Shown here: positions 60,000 through 64,000 of the stretch, one piece after another | Layout: each line of letters starts with the position of its first letter | How positions within the stretch are numbered: the stretch's first letter is position 1 | Source: Pilatotrama ljubarskyi | Lineage: Eukaryota; Basidiomycota; Agaricomycetes; Polyporales; Polyporaceae | NCBI GenBank assembly: GCA_022385805.1 | Contig: MU277749.1 | Location: 62,001 to 126,000 of the forward strand | DNA: 64,000 bases | Direction of reading: 5' to 3' | Position numbers and translations under genes: made by a program | Notes under the pieces: generated by a model | Told to the model about the DNA's origin: nothing | Seen by the model: the letters and a program-made list of their open reading frames with translations, nothing else | The model's database searches: none

Positions 60000-61879
60000 T
60001 ATGGCTGTGGGCAGACCGAGTTGTGGAGCTGTGGAGCTGCTAGCGGGTGTACGTACGTACCTTCTTAGCGAGTCTCCGCCGGGCTGAGTGTTCTCATTTG
60101 CAGTCACCTTTGCAGTTACCGGACCTTTCACGACGTCGACCGCGTACCGTAAGCCCTGTGCACACGAGTGTGCAGTCCACAGCTCGTTGTTTCACTACGT
60201 TACTCTATGCTTCACCTGTCCACGCGCACGCTCGTGGCCTTCGCTCGACGCCTGTACAAACAGATTCACGACGTTAAACTTTCCCGAACGCCCCTGCGGC
60301 ACTCCTGGGGGAATGCTCACCCTCAGTCGAACAGGGCGGATTGTGCGCGGAGACGCCATGCGCAGTAGACCAATGTGCACGCGAGCAGGGTGCGCTGTTT
60401 CCGAGTCAGCCTGAGGGCGCTTCTAAGTATCATACCACCTCCGACACGGGCGGGTGAAGATGTGGCCAGCCCGAGGTCGACGGTGGCCACCGAGTCGATA
60501 TGAGTACTAGTCCGCAGCTCTCAGTAGGCAGTAGGCAGTGATCCATCGTTGGAAATGCATGCAGTCGATCACGCCTCAGTTCTCTGGCGAGCTCTATATG
60601 TGTGTTGGGTGTGAGAATCCTGCGGATCACGAAGCAGATGACTAGGAAACCGATAGATGGTGGGCCGGCCGAGGTGGGATATGGTGCCTCTCTCCCCTAG
60701 AGTTGCGAGGAAGCCAGAAAACGTGTCTTGGTAAGGCCTGACCACCTGAGATCGTATAGAATAAACTATATACAAACAGACTGGATTGGGGCGCACAGAC
60801 GTACCGAGTACTTTACGAGTACTTAAGTGAGTAGGCTTGTTCTGCGATTCCCAGAGTAGCCGATCGCTGACCGTTACGTGGGAACATGAGCGAGGCATGC
60901 TCGCTCTTGGTACTCGCTTCCTTGGAGTTGTAGGACTCGAAATCGTCCCCTTCTAGCTCGCCATAGAGCACGCCGGACGTTTGCCTAGCTATTAGGAGAG
61001 ACGAGTAGTTTGCTCGACAAACCTCTCGACTTGCTCCAGGAGTACTGGTGCGGCTCTCAGATGACTGCGTCAATCTCTTACAGCTCGATGCCACCCTGCA
61101 GCTTCCGACAAGTGGAAGGATTGCACACCCCGTCGATGACTGCACTCAAGAGCATAACTCACGGCTACGCGATTGCCGTCACTCCTGGGCTTTACCGGAG
61201 AAGGCTTTGACCAGCTATTTGACTTTGTTGAAAGCCTGGCCTTGTGATCATCAGGGAATCGTCCCGCCCGCTGAGATACTGGGTGTGGCTGGATCGCGCT
61301 TATTCAGACGTACTCAGTGGAATCCAGTCACACTGAACCAGAAGGTCCCTCACCTTGCTCAAGGATGAACAATGGTTAACAAGAGCGCAAGTGAGCCGTA
61401 AGTGCGCTCATGTGGAGGATATCAGCATGTCCAAGATTACAGAGGTCTATCATTCGGGATACCGGAGTCGGGTTAGCGCCAAGTAGATAGGTACAGTAAT
61501 TGGGTATACTACGTCATAGCAAACGGAAGAGTTTGACGTAGGCATGGGCGGAGATGGTAGGGTAGAAGGGGCGGTATACTATGAGGAAGGCGGCACAATG
61601 TCCGAAAGAGCGAGAGATTAGTAAGGAGAGTGTTTCAAAGAGAGACGAGCAGTCGCGAGCGACGCAATGGCCCGGACACACAGGGTATATTCGAACTGAG
61701 CGCTCAGCGGATACGGAGTCGGGATGCGAGGAGGGAGGCAGGGTGGCGATGATTTTTCGTTATGCGCTTGAGAGCCTAGTGATGGTGTCGAGGATGTGAG
61801 TGATCACTGTGCGCAAGGTAACGAGATGAGCATCATGCGTGAATAGATAGGCACTCACCCGAGCCGGGTACCACCGCTT
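60000..61879. other. Convergent gene-poor spacer
   Basis: Between the GH31 stop and the stop of the DUF6532-like gene. A doubled TGTGGAGC lies near 60015-60032. No supported gene. Confidence 0.4.
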
Positions 61880-64000
61880 TCAGACGCTGAGATCACCTCT
61901 GACCGTTGCTTCGTGGGCAGCCTGCTCGTCGTCGTCGATCGTTGCGCGGCCACCTGTTGTCGGAATATCGGGGGCGCTAGACACATCGTCTTCGAGATCG
62001 TCATCGGAGTCTTCATCAAGACCACGGGCGCAAAGCTCTGCTTTCTCCAAGATACTGTTCCATTGGCGTTCTTCGAGGTTGATCATACCACCTATGTACT
62101 CATTGGCGGTTTTGCCCCAAAGACGCTCGCAGAATTTCGCCTCCTCTGAGCGAGGCCTGGGGTTCTTCAGAGAGCCGCTTTCCCACATCTTCAACGCGCG
62201 CTCGACCTTCGTGGAAGACCCAGATTAGCACAAGTTACACCAACAGCGGAGAGCAAACTTGCCGCCGTCGTGGCAAGCGCCAGCGCATTGCAGGGGTAAT
62301 CTCGAACTTGGTCAGCACGCAAGCCAATGCGACGGAGATGATATGCGAAGGTGCGTGCAATAATCCTGCTTTGGTAGATGCCCGTTTTGGTCTGCTCAGG
62401 CGAGTCAGCGAATATGAGCTGCTATGTTGAAGAATACAACGTACGACCTTGCCGTCCGAGTCATGGGTGAGAACACGTTCATACCTGAACGGGTAGCCAT
62501 CTGCCTCGGACAGCGCCCAAGCAACGTACTCCGCACGGTCGTCCACTGTGGGGAAGCGCTTGGACAACATGTACGTATTGACAACCTCGATGGCTTCTTT
62601 GCCGACGGCATTGCGATACTCTGACAACTTCTGCTTGGCCTGGAACAAGAGACGACAGCGTGAGAGGGAGCCCCACGAGTTCTCAGGCCAGAATCAGAAC
62701 ACATGCTCACTCACCACCTCATAGAAAGGGCGCCGGGCGATGATCTCCACGGTAAGCGTCGGCCAGACCTCCTCTGCGAGAGTTTTCATAGCAGCGGTCA
62801 AGTCGAGGCCGAAGAGCCTCCACGGACCATTGGCGCAATTGCCGACGAGGTTGATGAGCTTCGGGACGAACGTGGCAGTGAAATTCCCCGCAAATGGCCC
62901 CAGCAGCTGTTCGACATGTCCCATGTTCCAGTGGGCACCATGACCGGGTGCGACAAGCAGCGCCGCGGCGGCGACCGCGTCGTGGGGAATGGCAGGCTGA
63001 GCCCCACCTTGGAGGCCGGGCCAAAGGGGCTGAGCCGGCGCAGACGAAGTCGCGACATCGACCACCTCAACCTTGACTACAGCCGGCTGCACGACATACC
63101 CGAGCCCACGGTGAGTGCTTTCCATAAACTCTGATATGTGAGGATTCACGCACCTTCGTAGCGCTAGCGGCTGTGACATCTGGGCTGTCGGCAGTCGGAC
63201 GGTCCTCCACAATATCCTCACTGTCTGAGATGTACCCGCCATACCCTGCGATGACGCCGCGCGAGGCCTCCGTGTCCACGAGAGTTTCCACCTGGGGGCG
63301 GGTACCTGCCGTTGCAATTGCGGCAGGTGACTGCTTTGTGTCTCTGACGGGAGTGACAACGGTGGCGGAGAGAGGGATAATCGCAGCAGCGGGTGAAAGC
63401 ACCTTAGAAGGGGTGAGAACTCGAACACCAGCAGGTTGCAGGCCCGTCGATGACTGAGCTGGGCTTGCGAACCGTGAGGCGGCGGCAGCTGTCATGCCTG
63501 ACAGCTTTGTCATCTTGCCCTTCTTGGGCAGCGGTCCATCCAGCCTGCAACATGGTTTGTTGAACACCACCACGCTCACTAACTGAACTGATTGCACGTA
63601 CGTATCGTCTCTGCTGTTGGCTTTGCGCTTTGGCTGACCAGGGATGCCAGCAGATGGATCGGAACTCAGCTGCGGCGCTCCTCCTAAACCCATCGTAGTC
63701 CCGAGCGACAGGTCGACTCCATCCGGGCTCGGACGGTAAGCCTCCACATCAGCACGGGACGCACGCTTCAGCTTGCCAGTCTGAGGTTGACTTGGCTTGC
63801 TTTTCTGGTCAACAGGCGAAGAGGCGGCGCTGTCTCCGACCTCACCCCGTCCGCCGACGCTGGTTGCTACCTTCAGCTTGGAAGCGGATGTTCCCGATCG
63901 ACGAGGCCTCGTGGTCGCCGACAAGGTGCTCTGAGCACCAGGGATTGGTCCGCTCACCTGCTTAGAAGGGCCGCTAGCCTGGTCAACACTGTCTTGGGCC
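61880..64000 (-). CDS. DUF6532-like basidiomycete protein (5'-partial)
   Basis: The frame is open to the right edge, so the N-terminus lies outside. Exons: 64000-63602, 63544-63154, 63086-62715, 62639-62445, 62391 to ~62259 and ~62206-61880. The first two are Ser/Pro/Lys-rich and probably disordered, with PKRKANSRDD as a possible nuclear signal. The structured part runs from HGAHWNMGHVEQLLGPF through EIIARRPFYEV, KEAIEVVNTYMLSKRFPT and ARTFAYHLRRIGLRADQV to YPCNALALATTAA and VERALKMWESGSL, ending FCERLWGKTANEYIGGMI plus an acidic tail. The last block resembles DUF6532, common in mushrooms and of unknown function; recall-based, so tentative. The last intron does not keep phase with any GT/AG pair found. 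Confidence 0.6.

Noticed and set aside
1..64000. CRISPR arrays, prophage, ribosome-binding sites and operons
   Set aside because: None seen and none expected: spliceosomal introns throughout show a eukaryotic nuclear genome.

Overview
The window is nuclear DNA from a filamentous basidiomycete, most likely an Agaricomycete. The grounds are genes cut into many exons by introns mostly 50-60 nt long with GTRNGT donors, GC-rich coding sequence, and gene content: GMC oxidoreductase, HET-domain remnant, basidiomycete-type BTB protein, DUF6532-like protein, MATA/SOX-type HMG factor, GH30 and GH31 glycosidases. Species cannot be fixed from sequence alone. All exon models were built by hand from GT/AG sites, reading phase and family motifs.

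Layout. 1-1704 (-): flavin-containing monooxygenase, cut by the window edge. 3600-4888 (-): BTB/POZ protein, divergent from a secreted GMC oxidoreductase (5456-7852, +). 8226-8296: tRNA-Gly(TCC). 8772-10786 (+): a HET-domain gene broken by two internal deletions and a stop. 11237-15883 (-): one large eight-exon gene for a ~1395-residue AT-hook/zf-4CXXC_R1 (CDCA7-type) chromatin protein. 16579-17742 (+): first member of an orphan membrane-protein family. 18503-26353 is a housekeeping block: NAP1 (-), UBP14/USP5-type deubiquitinase (-) and the ribosome-associated Hsp70 SSZ1 (+). 26574-27770 (+): type II haloacid-dehalogenase-like hydrolase. 27865-28840 (-) and 31926-33093 (-): two more orphan-family members flanking a secreted GH30 glycanase (29771-31619, +). 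33668-33738: tRNA-Gly(GCC). 34498-35507 (+): GDT1/TMEM165-type cation transporter. 39539-41036 (-): uridine phosphorylase. 44177-44550: a hAT-like MITE with perfect 15-bp terminal inverted repeats and a perfect 8-bp target duplication. 46767-48630 (+): HMG-box factor. 51751-53103 (+): 2,4-dienoyl-CoA reductase. 56121-59999 (+): GH31 alpha-glucosidase. 61880-64000 (-): DUF6532-like protein running off the right edge.

Working together. I see no biosynthetic cluster. The secreted enzymes (GMC oxidoreductase, GH30, GH31) fit extracellular polysaccharide and sugar use by a saprotroph. NAP1, the CDCA7-type protein and the HMG factor act in chromatin and transcription; SSZ1 and UBP14 in protein homeostasis. 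Large gene-free, GC-rich stretches (35.5-39.5, 41.0-44.2, 48.6-51.7 and 53.1-56.1 kb) hold nothing I can assign.

Most notable: the three-member orphan membrane family with conserved intron positions, the MITE with readable insertion footprint, and the HET gene that lost its catalytic core.
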